Origin: Clostridia bacterium
Lineage (GTDB): Bacteria; Bacillota; Clostridia; Christensenellales; CAG-917
NCBI GenBank assembly: GCA_017500745.1
Contig: JAFVYE010000032.1
Span: forward strand, 1-5,792
Length of the DNA: 5,792 bases
Direction of reading: 5' to 3'
Shown: one piece after another, positions 1 to 5,447 of the stretch
Layout of the letters: each line of letters starts with the position of its first letter
How positions within the stretch are numbered: position 1 is the first letter of the stretch
Notes under the pieces: generated by a model
What the model saw: only the letters and a program-made list of their open reading frames with translations
What the model was told of the DNA's origin: nothing
Databases searched by the model: none
Position numbers and translations under genes: made by a program

Positions 1-1075
1 GACATCTCTCCGAGGACGGCTACGTGTACGGCAGAGGGTCACAGGACATGAAGGGTCACATGATTGCTCTCCTTGAAGCAGTTGAATATCATCTTTCCAA
101 CGGAAAGATGTTTGAACGAGATTTGTATCTCTGTTTTGGTCACGATGAGGAGCCGGGCACCTCAACCGAGGGCGCATCAAACATTGTCAAACACCTCAAA
201 GAAAGTGGCGCACAGGTTGAGTTTGTCGTTGACGAAGGGGGCACTGTCCTTGACGGCAAATGCTTGGGATCCCCCACACGGTTGCTCTCATCGGTGCAGC
301 AGAAAAAGGCAATGGCGACCTTGAAATTGTGGTCAACAAATCTGGCGGTCACGCTTCAAACCCCAATCCTCCCACGGCAGACGGCGTCCTTGCAAATGCA
401 ATTTGCAAGATTGAAAAGAATCCTATGAAAACCCGCTGGACTGCCCTCACCAAAGAAACTTTCAAGGAACTGTCCCCATATTGTGGCGGAAGCGCTCTTG
501 GCAGAATATTCAAGTTTGCCCTCACCAATCGTGACGTGCTGTCCCCTCTTGTCAAGTTTATCTTTACGGTGGCAGCTCCCATGACCAACGCCCTTGTGCG
601 CACCACCTTTGCCCCCACCATGCTTTGGGGCAGTGACGCAAGAAACGTGATTCCAAAAGACGCAAAAGCCAACATCAACTATCGCATGATAACGGGAGAA
701 AAGGCAGAGGACGTCAAAGCATATCTTGAAAAATTGCTGAAAAAGGACGTGAAAAAGGGGCATCTCAAGGTGGAGCTCTTGAACTACTCCAACCCCTCCC
801 CAGAGGCAGACGTGCATTGTGACGCCTATGAAAACATAAGGAAGTCTATCCTTGAAACCTTTGACGACGTGGTGGTGGCGCCCTATATGTTTATTGCGGC
901 AACTGATGCAAGATTCTACAACCCCTTGACAGACAACGTGTTCCGCTTTGGCCCTTTCATCAACTCTCTTGACGACCAAGCACGCATCCACGGCATCAAT
1001 GAACGCTTGCACGTTGATGGTCTTGAAAAGGCGGTTCAGTTTTTTGTCCGTTGCCTTGAAAACACTCTCGGCTGA
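1..1075 (+). CDS. M20 family metallopeptidase (carboxypeptidase S / PM20D1-like), 5' partial, with an internal frameshift
   Basis: This is a zinc exopeptidase that hydrolyses a terminal amide bond of peptides or N-acyl amino acids; the substrate is not predictable. The reading starts before the window. From base 3 it gives HLSEDGYVYGRGSQDMKGH, whose Asp in SQDMKG is the metal-bridging Asp. FGHDEEPG follows, with the catalytic Glu and a ligand Glu, then VVDEGG. After base 260 the protein continues in the -1 frame: LIGAAEKGNGDLEIVV, then GGHAS of the lid/dimerisation domain, NVIPKDAKANINYR, TDARFYNP, and the C-terminal ligand region RIHGINERL. The HxD ligand motif must lie upstream of the window. 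About 357 residues are visible, which fits a family length near 450-500. The two frames are complementary halves of one protein, so this is either a recent pseudogene or a one-base sequence error. It stops at TGA 1073-1075, just before a terminator. The family call is firm; the carboxypeptidase S subgroup is likely. Confidence 0.88.
252..268 (+). other. Frameshift point in the M20 peptidase gene
   Basis: Up to AAA at 258-260 the protein is read in the frame of base 3. From base 260 onward it is read one base back, beginning ATG CTT GGG. Adding one A to the AAA run gives GGC AAA ATG CTT and restores a continuous M20 sequence. The old frame runs on to a stop at 426-428 with no family resemblance. 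GGC AAA TGC is not a canonical X XXY YYZ slippery site, so programmed frameshifting is unlikely. Loss of one A from a short A run fits either a sequencing/assembly error or a real mutation. Confidence 0.8.
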
Positions 1076-1100
1076 CATCCAAGCCACAACCAAACTTTTG

Positions 1101-1131
1101 CCCTGCCAACAGCATTTTGGCAGGGTTTTTT
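1101..1131 (+). terminator. Intrinsic terminator after the M20 peptidase gene
   Basis: A perfect 9-bp stem, CCCTGCCAA (1101-1109) against TTGGCAGGG (1117-1125), encloses a 7-nt loop and is followed by six T (1126-1131). It lies 25 bp after the M20 stop codon. It separates the peptidase transcript from the DUF4364 gene, which has its own promoter. Confidence 0.92.
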
Positions 1132-1201
1132 GTTGTTTTCTTGTGGCAGAAAATATTTGCCCCACAACATTTTGAATTTTAAAAAAAAATGTCGTAAAAG
1201 A

Positions 1202-1231
1202 TTGAAAATGTTTGTCCACTCGTGCTACAAT
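1202..1231 (+). promoter_or_regulatory. Sigma-A-type promoter for the DUF4364 gene, extended -10
   Basis: The -35 is TTGAAA (1202-1207) and the -10 is TACAAT (1226-1231), with an 18-nt spacer. TGC directly before the -10 makes it an extended -10. An A/T-rich stretch at about 1170-1190, including nine A, lies where an UP element would be. The predicted start of transcription is near 1238, giving a leader of about 30 nt that contains the ribosome binding site. The assignment rests on consensus match and position only. Confidence 0.75.
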
Positions 1232-1252
1232 CCAAAAACCCTTAACTAAAGC

Positions 1253-1259
1253 AAGGAGA
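1253..1259 (+). promoter_or_regulatory. Ribosome binding site that fixes the TTG start of the DUF4364 gene
   Basis: AAGGAGA at 1253-1259 ends 8 nt before TTG 1268-1270, with the AGGAG core 9 nt away. The first in-frame ATG is at 1301, about 40 nt downstream and without a Shine-Dalgarno sequence. TTG is therefore the better start, and the resulting N-terminus has a length normal for the family. Confidence 0.82.
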
Positions 1260-1267
1260 ACTGCGTT

Positions 1268-1807
1268 TTGGACCTTCAAAATTCAAAAAATTCCATACAA
1301 ATGGACAGCAAAATCCAAAAGCTTGTGATTTTGTTCGTTTTTGAAAAGATGGCAATTCCGTTGACGGAGGCCACCGTCCTTGACGTATGCTCTTCTGAAA
1401 ACGATTGGCTCACTTATATGGAGTGCAAGCAGTATCTTTCTGAGCTCATTGACACCAACTTGGTGTACAGAGTGCCCAAAAGCGAGTGCTTGAACATCAC
1501 CCAAGACGGCATATCTTGCCTTGCGCTGTTCTTCACACGCATCCCCTCCTCCATCCGTGACCAAATCACCGCATACGCCCGTGACAATCGTATGCGCTTC
1601 AAAAAGCGTCAGTCATATTTTTGTGACTACTCCAAAAACGCAGACGGCACCTACACCGTCATCATGAAAATCAACAATGAAAGCACCACTCTCATGGAGC
1701 TGAAGCTTGTGGTGGCCAATCGCTCCCTTGCCAAATTCCTCTACAAGAGTTGGGTGGACAAAGCGTCTCAAACCTACGCTCTCATCCACGACACCCTGCT
1801 TGACTAA
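1268..1807 (+). CDS. DUF4364 family protein
   Basis: The product is a 179-aa, probably cytoplasmic protein with no signal peptide or membrane segment. It resembles DUF4364 along its whole length. The N-terminal part has the pattern KLVILFVFEKMAIPLT, then a segment around WLTYMECKQYLSELIDTNLV, which looks like a winged-helix DNA-binding fold. Next come LNITQDGISCLALFFTRIP and SIRDQI, which match the family's 'TekG...L..F..RIP.sI...I' pattern. The C-terminal half is a predicted beta-rich domain ending in a helix with SWVDKASQTYALIHDTL. The role is unknown; a transcriptional regulator is inferred only from the winged-helix-like start. It starts at TTG (first residue read as Met). It is a single-gene transcription unit with its own promoter and terminator, so the neighbours say little about its job. 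Confidence in the family is good, in the function low. Confidence 0.86.
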   Translation: MDLQNSKNSIQMDSKIQKLVILFVFEKMAIPLTEATVLDVCSSENDWLTYMECKQYLSELIDTNLVYRVPKSECLNITQDGISCLALFFTRIPSSIRDQITAYARDNRMRFKKRQSYFCDYSKNADGTYTVIMKINNESTTLMELKLVVANRSLAKFLYKSWVDKASQTYALIHDTLLD

Positions 1808-1815
1808 GACAAACA

Positions 1816-1846
1816 AAAGCACTCCAAATCGGAGTGCTTTTTTTTT
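1816..1846 (+). terminator. Intrinsic terminator after the DUF4364 gene
   Basis: A perfect 10-bp stem, AAAGCACTCC (1816-1825) against GGAGTGCTTT (1831-1840), has a 5-nt loop AAATC and is followed by six more T (1841-1846). It begins 9 nt after the TAA stop. The flanking A and T runs could also let it work weakly on the other strand, against transcription from the converging operon. Confidence 0.94.
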
Positions 1847-2200
1847 ACTTGTTGTGTGCGAACCCCTCTAAGTGCATGTCCCCCTTCCTCACGTGTTTCC
1901 CCCTTCTGCCATTCGGCAGAGCCCTGCGGGCAGGGACACACGACGCGATTGACTTCGTAACAATCGCTATTCCGTCGTTTCTCTCCTTACGGCTCTCGTC
2001 TGGTGCGACGCGATTGACGGCTCTGCCGTAGCAATACGCTCTTCCGTTCCTTACGGTACTCCCTTTCTCGGCGCCCTGCGCCTCGCGTTCCGTCACGCAA
2101 CAAGCAAGTGCTTGTATAAGAACGCTTCTAATAGACTATACGTTTCTAAAAACGCGATAAATTGATGAAGAGCGCGAAAAAGCCCTTGTTTTGCGCGTTA
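1847..2200. other. Non-coding hairpin-rich intergenic region
   Basis: I see no credible gene here. Short open frames on both strands translate to low-complexity, Arg/Ala-rich sequence without a ribosome binding site or family resemblance. The stretch instead carries a series of short inverted repeats: TCTGCC/GGCAGA (1905-1920), CCCTG/CAGGG (1922-1935), a longer one (1940-1978), ACGGC/GCCGT (2017-2029) inside GCG-ATTG/CAAT-CGC arms (2010-2039), GGCGC/GCGCC (2070-2082), ACAAGC/GCTTGT (2100-2115), and GCGC-AAAA/TTTT-GCGC (2172-2196). The 1905-2095 part is visibly richer in G+C than the 2100-2200 part. It lies between convergent genes. Confidence 0.75.
1941..2056. repeat. Imperfect ~65-bp direct repeat, two copies, each folding into a hairpin
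   Basis: CGACGCGATTGAC occurs at 1941-1953 and again at 2006-2018, 65 bp apart. The copies then share CAATCGCT/CAATACGCT, a TTCCGT word and TCCTTACGG (1984-1992 and 2048-2056, 64 bp apart), so this is a diverged tandem repeat rather than a chance word. Copy 1 folds as ACGAC + GCGATTG against CAATCGC + GTCGT (1940-1978). Copy 2 folds as GCG-ATTG against CAAT-A-CGC with an inner ACGGC/GCCGT stem (2010-2039). The loops differ but the stem is kept. It may belong to a dispersed non-coding repeat family; function is unknown. Confidence 0.65.
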
Positions 2201-2213
2201 TAAAAACGCGATA
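2147..2213. repeat. 13-bp direct repeat TAAAAACGCGATA
   Basis: TAAAAACGCGATA is present at 2147-2159 and at 2201-2213, 54 bp apart. The second copy is the left end of the 125-bp inverted-repeat element. CGCGTT at 2194-2199, just before the second copy, can pair with AACGCG of the first copy. The 2147-2200 segment may thus be a smaller or decayed relative of the same element inserted side by side. Confidence 0.6.
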
Positions 2214-2325
2214 TTGAGATGTATGACGAGGAAGAAAAACCCACAGGGGTCGTAGCGTACTTGTTGTACGTGAGAATCCTGTGGGTTGTATCTGACAAAG
2301 TCAGACGCTCAATAGCGCGTTTTTA
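2201..2325. repeat. 125-bp element with 18-bp terminal inverted repeats and internal hairpins (MITE-like or structured RNA)
   Basis: The left end TAAAAACGCGATATTGAG (2201-2218) and the right end CTCAATAGCGCGTTTTTA (2308-2325) are inverted repeats matching at 17 of 18 positions. They enclose AACCCACAGG/CCTGTGGGTT (2238-2247 and 2278-2287), with CGTAC/GTACG (2256-2270) nested inside it, and TCTGAC/GTCAGA (2291-2305). Folded, this is a closing stem with two side arms, a three-way junction. Ends starting TA recall TA-targeting elements such as IS630/Tc1-derived MITEs, but no transposase is present and no longer target duplication is evident. The right end supplies the TAA stop codon of the neighbouring dehydrogenase gene. 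The inverted repeats are certain; their meaning is open. Confidence 0.72.
2233..2287 (-). terminator. Probable intrinsic terminator of the minus-strand dehydrogenase gene
   Basis: Read on the minus strand, AACCCACAGG (2287-2278) pairs perfectly over 10 bp with CCTGTGGGTT (2247-2238), and the RNA then runs into TTTTTCTTCC. The 30-nt loop holds its own CGTAC/GTACG hairpin. It starts about 36 bp after the dehydrogenase stop codon. The loop is longer than usual, but the GC-rich stem and U tract fit Rho-independent termination. Confidence 0.6.
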
Positions 2326-3291
2326 AATGGTGATGAGAACATTATTATGCTGCAAAGGATACTCCACGCATTCCTTGACAAGCTCGGGCACGTCCTCAAA
2401 ATATACCTTTTTGGTGATGAGCCCGTCAACCTTGACAATCTTGTTGGCAAGGAGGTTGATTGCACTGCTCATCTCGCCATAGCCGTCTGCAACTCCTTTG
2501 ACGGTGAGTTGCTTTGAAAGGACAACGTCCATGTCAAGCTGATGCTTTTTGTGGGATGAATAGCCAGAAATGATGACCACTCCCCCTTCTTTGACAAGGC
2601 GGGCTGCGTTTGAAAAAGGTATTCCGTCCCCTGTGAACACAGAAAACTCGCACATTCTGCCACCGGTGATCTCCTCAACTCTTCTTTCAAGGTTGTCAAA
2701 CATGGGGTTCAAGGTGTAATAGACGCCCCAATTTTCTGCAACTCTAAGCTTGTCTGAGTCCATATCCACAAGGATGGGCACAAGTTGATAATAGATGGCA
2801 ATTTGTGACAGGATGAGGCCAATGGTGCTTGCACCAACGATTACTACGTAATCGCCCTTTTGGCAATCCATACTCTCAATGATGTTGCTGCCAAGGGCGA
2901 TATAGTCTGTGAAGATGGCCTCGTCATCGCTGATGCCGTCGGGGATTGCATACACGTTTTCCGCCGGCAATGAGATGAAGTCTGTGAGTAGCCCGTCAAC
3001 GTCAACACCATGGACACGCACTTTGTCAATGCCATGCTCAACGCCCTTGACAAAGGGGCTGACGATCACTCTTGAACCAAGTTTGAAGCCCAGGCTTTCG
3101 TCTGCTTCGCTGACGTGAGCAACTCCGCTGTGACCGGGAACTATATGGTCAGAATCCGTTGCAAAATAGACGATGTCATCAGAGGACACCGCCACCTTGC
3201 TCATCTTCACCTTGACCTCGTCCTCGCCACGAGTGACAACGGTTTCAACCAGCTTTATATCATTTTCATTTTCTATACGCCACTTTTTCAT
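2323..3291 (-). CDS. Zinc-less medium-chain dehydrogenase/reductase (MDR) family protein
   Basis: The product is a 322-aa cytoplasmic protein with the two-domain layout of zinc alcohol/threonine dehydrogenases. The N-terminal GroES-like part shows VPGHSGVAHV (51-60) and LGSRVIVSPF (71-80), then VDGLLTDFISLPAENVYAIP. The Rossmann part has GASTIG (153-158) and an acidic residue at the end of the second strand, D176 in ILVDMD, which suggests NAD(H). Key residues are missing: the usual catalytic Cys is Ser (VSSDD, about residue 36), the GHE motif reads GHS (54-55), and the four-Cys structural zinc lobe has no Cys between 84 and 100. It may therefore be a zinc-independent reductase or a non-catalytic binding protein; the substrate cannot be named. 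ATG 3289-3291 is the only sensible start and lacks a good Shine-Dalgarno sequence. The gene lies 57 bp after the RNase G gene, with a promoter in the gap. Confidence 0.87.
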   Translation of the reverse strand: MKKWRIENENDIKLVETVVTRGEDEVKVKMSKVAVSSDDIVYFATDSDHIVPGHSGVAHVSEADESLGFKLGSRVIVSPFVKGVEHGIDKVRVHGVDVDGLLTDFISLPAENVYAIPDGISDDEAIFTDYIALGSNIIESMDCQKGDYVVIVGASTIGLILSQIAIYYQLVPILVDMDSDKLRVAENWGVYYTLNPMFDNLERRVEEITGGRMCEFSVFTGDGIPFSNAARLVKEGGVVIISGYSSHKKHQLDMDVVLSKQLTVKGVADGYGEMSSAINLLANKIVKVDGLITKKVYFEDVPELVKECVEYPLQHNNVLITI

Positions 3292-3300
3292 ATCTTATTC

Positions 3301-3329
3301 AATATACCACAAGCATGGTCAATTTGCAA
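3301..3329 (-). promoter_or_regulatory. Promoter for the MDR dehydrogenase gene, very close to its ATG
   Basis: On the minus strand the -35 is TTGCAA (3329-3324), the spacer is 17 nt, and the -10 is TATATT (3306-3301) preceded by TGG, which gives an extended -10. Only 9 nt (3300-3292) separate the -10 from the ATG, so transcription should start within a few bases of the start codon. It lets the gene be expressed separately from the upstream RNase G operon. The call rests on consensus match; readthrough from upstream is also possible because no terminator is visible in the 57-bp gap. Confidence 0.6.
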
Positions 3330-3348
3330 TAGTCAATTTGATTTGACT

Positions 3349-4815
3349 TTACAACAAAACAGCGTTTTTGTTGATTTTGGTCGTGTCGCCAACAACCTCA
3401 AAAGCGTAGTCCATTCTGCCGAGTTTTTCATCCTGCAAGAAGAAAATCTTCTTGCCATTGAGGGTTTGCCTCTTGTCTCCCGAAAAAACGTCCACGTCTT
3501 TGAACGCTTCAAACACGTCTGGGTTGAGGCGCACCAGCACGTTTTGACACTTGTTTTTGAGGACGTAGTCCACCAAGTCCCCTCTCAACGTGAGCAGGGC
3601 TTGTACGCTTGACACAACGTGCCCATCTCCACACTCACGACAGGTGTCCAACATAAACTCGTTGATGGGCAAAGAGGTTTTTTTGCGAGTGAGCTCCACA
3701 AGACCTAAAGGAGTCATCTCCACAGAAGACGTGCGCAGGCGGTCCTTTTTGAGCTCTTCTTTAAGAGCACTCACCACTTCCTTTTCATGACAAGTGTCCG
3801 TCATGTCAATGAAGTCAATGACCACAATCCCGCTTATGTTTCTCAGGCGCAACTGCCTTGCAATCTCCTCGGTGGCCTCAAGATTGGTTTTGAACACGGT
3901 GTCCTCAAGGTCCTTGCCTCCCACAAATTTGCCTGTGTTGACGTCAATGACAGTGAGTGCTTCGGTTTTGTCAATGATGAGATATCCTCCGCTTTTGAGG
4001 GGGACACGTCTTTCCTTTAAGGCGTTGATTTGGCCGTCTATTCCATAGTGACGGAAGATGTTGCGCTTGCCATCAAACACCTCAACCTTGACGTCAGCCA
4101 TGCCTCCTGCCAAATGTTTTGCCACGGCGCTGTCGTTGACAACAATGCGATCAATGCCAACGCTGATGTTGTCTCGCACCGCTCTATCAAGAAGCTCTGC
4201 CTCTTGAAAAATCAATGACGGAGTGGGGGCGGATTGATAGGATTTGTGCACCCCATCCCACAACTCTATGAGGGACTTTGCTTCCGCTTTAATTTCATCA
4301 TCCGATGCTTTATCTGATGCGGAACGTAGGATAAACCCCATATTCTGCGGACAGAGCGATTTTATGAGAGCTTCAAGATATGCCCTCCTCTCCTCGCTTT
4401 TTATCTTGCGTGATATGCCCACAAAAGAGGTGGTGGGCATGAGCACAAGAAAATATCCTGCCAATGAAATCTCTGTTGTAAGACGGGCGCCCTTTGTGCC
4501 AAACTCATCCTTGACCACTTGACACATGACAATGTCGCCGGGGCTTAAAACAACGGGTGTGGGCTCCTTGCCTGCCACCAATCTGCCAGCGTCCACAAGA
4601 GATTCGCCAACGTGCAAAAAGCCGTTTCTGTCAAGACCTATGTTGACAAAAGCGGCCTTCATGCCCGACACTACGTTTTCAACCTTGCCCTTGTACACGT
4701 TGCCAACAATGCCAACGTTTGCAGAGCGCTCAACAGAAAATCGTTCAAGATTTTTGTTGTCTACAAGTGCAACTCGCACTATGCCGGGGGTGTAATCTAT
4801 GACAAGCTCTTTCAT
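3349..4815 (-). CDS. rng: Ribonuclease E/G family endoribonuclease (RNase G type)
   Basis: This is a single-strand-specific endoribonuclease for RNA processing and decay in the cytoplasm. The 488-aa length matches RNase G-type proteins and lacks the long C-terminal scaffold of E. coli RNase E. An S1-like RNA-binding domain occupies about residues 36-118 (NVYKGKVENVVSGMKAAFVNIG, GFLHVGE). The catalytic metal-binding aspartates are D291 in DVNTGKF and D334 in VVIDFIDM. Their 43-residue spacing equals D303/D346 of E. coli RNase E. The zinc-link cysteines are C392 and C395 (TCREC), which hold the dimer together in the family. PLGLVELTRKKT follows the family pattern before the zinc link. ATG 4813-4815 overlaps the upstream TGA by ATGA, and GAGGGG lies 6 nt upstream (4822-4827). 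It is the third gene of a coupled operon. The ribosomal genes rplU/rpmA, often next in Firmicutes, are absent here. Confidence 0.95.
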   Translation of the reverse strand: MKELVIDYTPGIVRVALVDNKNLERFSVERSANVGIVGNVYKGKVENVVSGMKAAFVNIGLDRNGFLHVGESLVDAGRLVAGKEPTPVVLSPGDIVMCQVVKDEFGTKGARLTTEISLAGYFLVLMPTTSFVGISRKIKSEERRAYLEALIKSLCPQNMGFILRSASDKASDDEIKAEAKSLIELWDGVHKSYQSAPTPSLIFQEAELLDRAVRDNISVGIDRIVVNDSAVAKHLAGGMADVKVEVFDGKRNIFRHYGIDGQINALKERRVPLKSGGYLIIDKTEALTVIDVNTGKFVGGKDLEDTVFKTNLEATEEIARQLRLRNISGIVVIDFIDMTDTCHEKEVVSALKEELKKDRLRTSSVEMTPLGLVELTRKKTSLPINEFMLDTCRECGDGHVVSSVQALLTLRGDLVDYVLKNKCQNVLVRLNPDVFEAFKDVDVFSGDKRQTLNGKKIFFLQDEKLGRMDYAFEVVGDTTKINKNAVLL

Positions 4816-5447
4816 ACGATTCCCCTCAAATATTTGTCCGTGGGCATCTCAACGCCGTCCACCAAAACGTACTGCTCCACCTTGACTATGGTTGAAATGG
4901 GGATTGACAATCCGTACCTTTCATTGAGGGCGGTGGCAAGGCGGTCTGCTCGCAAATTGTTGTTGCCAGAGGCAATGCGCACTCCAAGGCGTCCTTCAGC
5001 GTTGAAAAAACCATATACCTTTGCACTGATATCTTCGGTGACAAGGGTGTCCTTTTTTTGATAGCTGATTTCAAACCCATCTTTGTAATCAAACTCAAAA
5101 TAGGGAGTGTCAAACACGTAGTCCGCGCTGATGCTTTTGCCTTGGATGTTGGGGTTTTTTGCAGTTTCAAACCAAGCAATCCCCTTGAGGCCTGCGGGCA
5201 CGGAATTGTTGAATCTTTCAAAAACTTCTTCTCCACCCATATCTGTGTCTATGGCAACATACTCCGCATAAGAGTTGACTCCAAGCACGGTAGGAGGGGA
5301 AAAGAACAATAGGGCGTGAGGATTGAAGCCCTGTGAGTGCTTGACAGGGATTTCTGCCCTACGCATAATTCTGGACATATGTTTGAGCAGGTCAATGTGG
5401 GAGATGAACCTTGCGTCAAGACTTTTTGTATATTTCAAAACTATCAT
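4812..5447 (-). CDS. TIGR03936 / DUF2344 radical SAM-associated protein
   Basis: The product is a 211-aa protein of unknown biochemical role, found beside or fused to TIGR03960 radical SAM proteins. The family signature is clear near the N-terminus: KYTKSLDARFISHIDLLKHM with FISHIDL at 14-20, RIMRRAEIPV at 26-35, and SQGFNPH at 38-44, then LGVNSYAEYV. The C-terminal part is less conserved. I chose ATG 5445-5447 over the upstream possibility at 5504 for three reasons: the family pattern begins at this Met, GGAAGGTG (5464-5457) lies 9 nt before it, and it overlaps the upstream TGA as ATGA. The stop in turn overlaps the RNase G start by 4 nt. It may act with the radical SAM enzyme on RNA or the ribosome, given its constant company with RNase G, but that is inference. 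Confidence 0.9.
   Translation of the reverse strand: MIVLKYTKSLDARFISHIDLLKHMSRIMRRAEIPVKHSQGFNPHALLFFSPPTVLGVNSYAEYVAIDTDMGGEEVFERFNNSVPAGLKGIAWFETAKNPNIQGKSISADYVFDTPYFEFDYKDGFEISYQKKDTLVTEDISAKVYGFFNAEGRLGVRIASGNNNLRADRLATALNERYGLSIPISTIVKVEQYVLVDGVEMPTDKYLRGIV

Noticed and set aside
255..263. Programmed -1 frameshift in the M20 gene
   Set aside because: GGC AAA TGC is not a slippery heptamer, and M20 peptidases are not known to use recoding. A missing A is simpler.
356..1279. 307-codon open frame on the minus strand across the M20 gene
   Set aside because: It is antisense to conserved M20 motifs, runs through the intrinsic terminator and promoter region, and shows no recognisable domain. 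It is open because of codon bias in the real gene.
1941..2056. CRISPR array
   Set aside because: There are only two diverged units, similarity continues into what would be the spacer, and no cas gene is present.
1845..2096. 83-codon minus-strand and 65-codon plus-strand open frames in the intergenic region
   Set aside because: They translate the hairpin repeats into Arg/Ala-rich sequence, with no ribosome binding site or family resemblance, and the minus-strand one overlaps the terminator T run.
3115..3612. 165-codon plus-strand open frame opposite the dehydrogenase and RNase G genes
   Set aside because: It spans the ends of two well-supported minus-strand genes and the promoter between them; it is a shadow frame.
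4612..5061. 149-codon plus-strand open frame opposite RNase G and DUF2344
   Set aside because: It is antisense to the conserved S1 domain and to the operon overlap, and has no plausible start signal.
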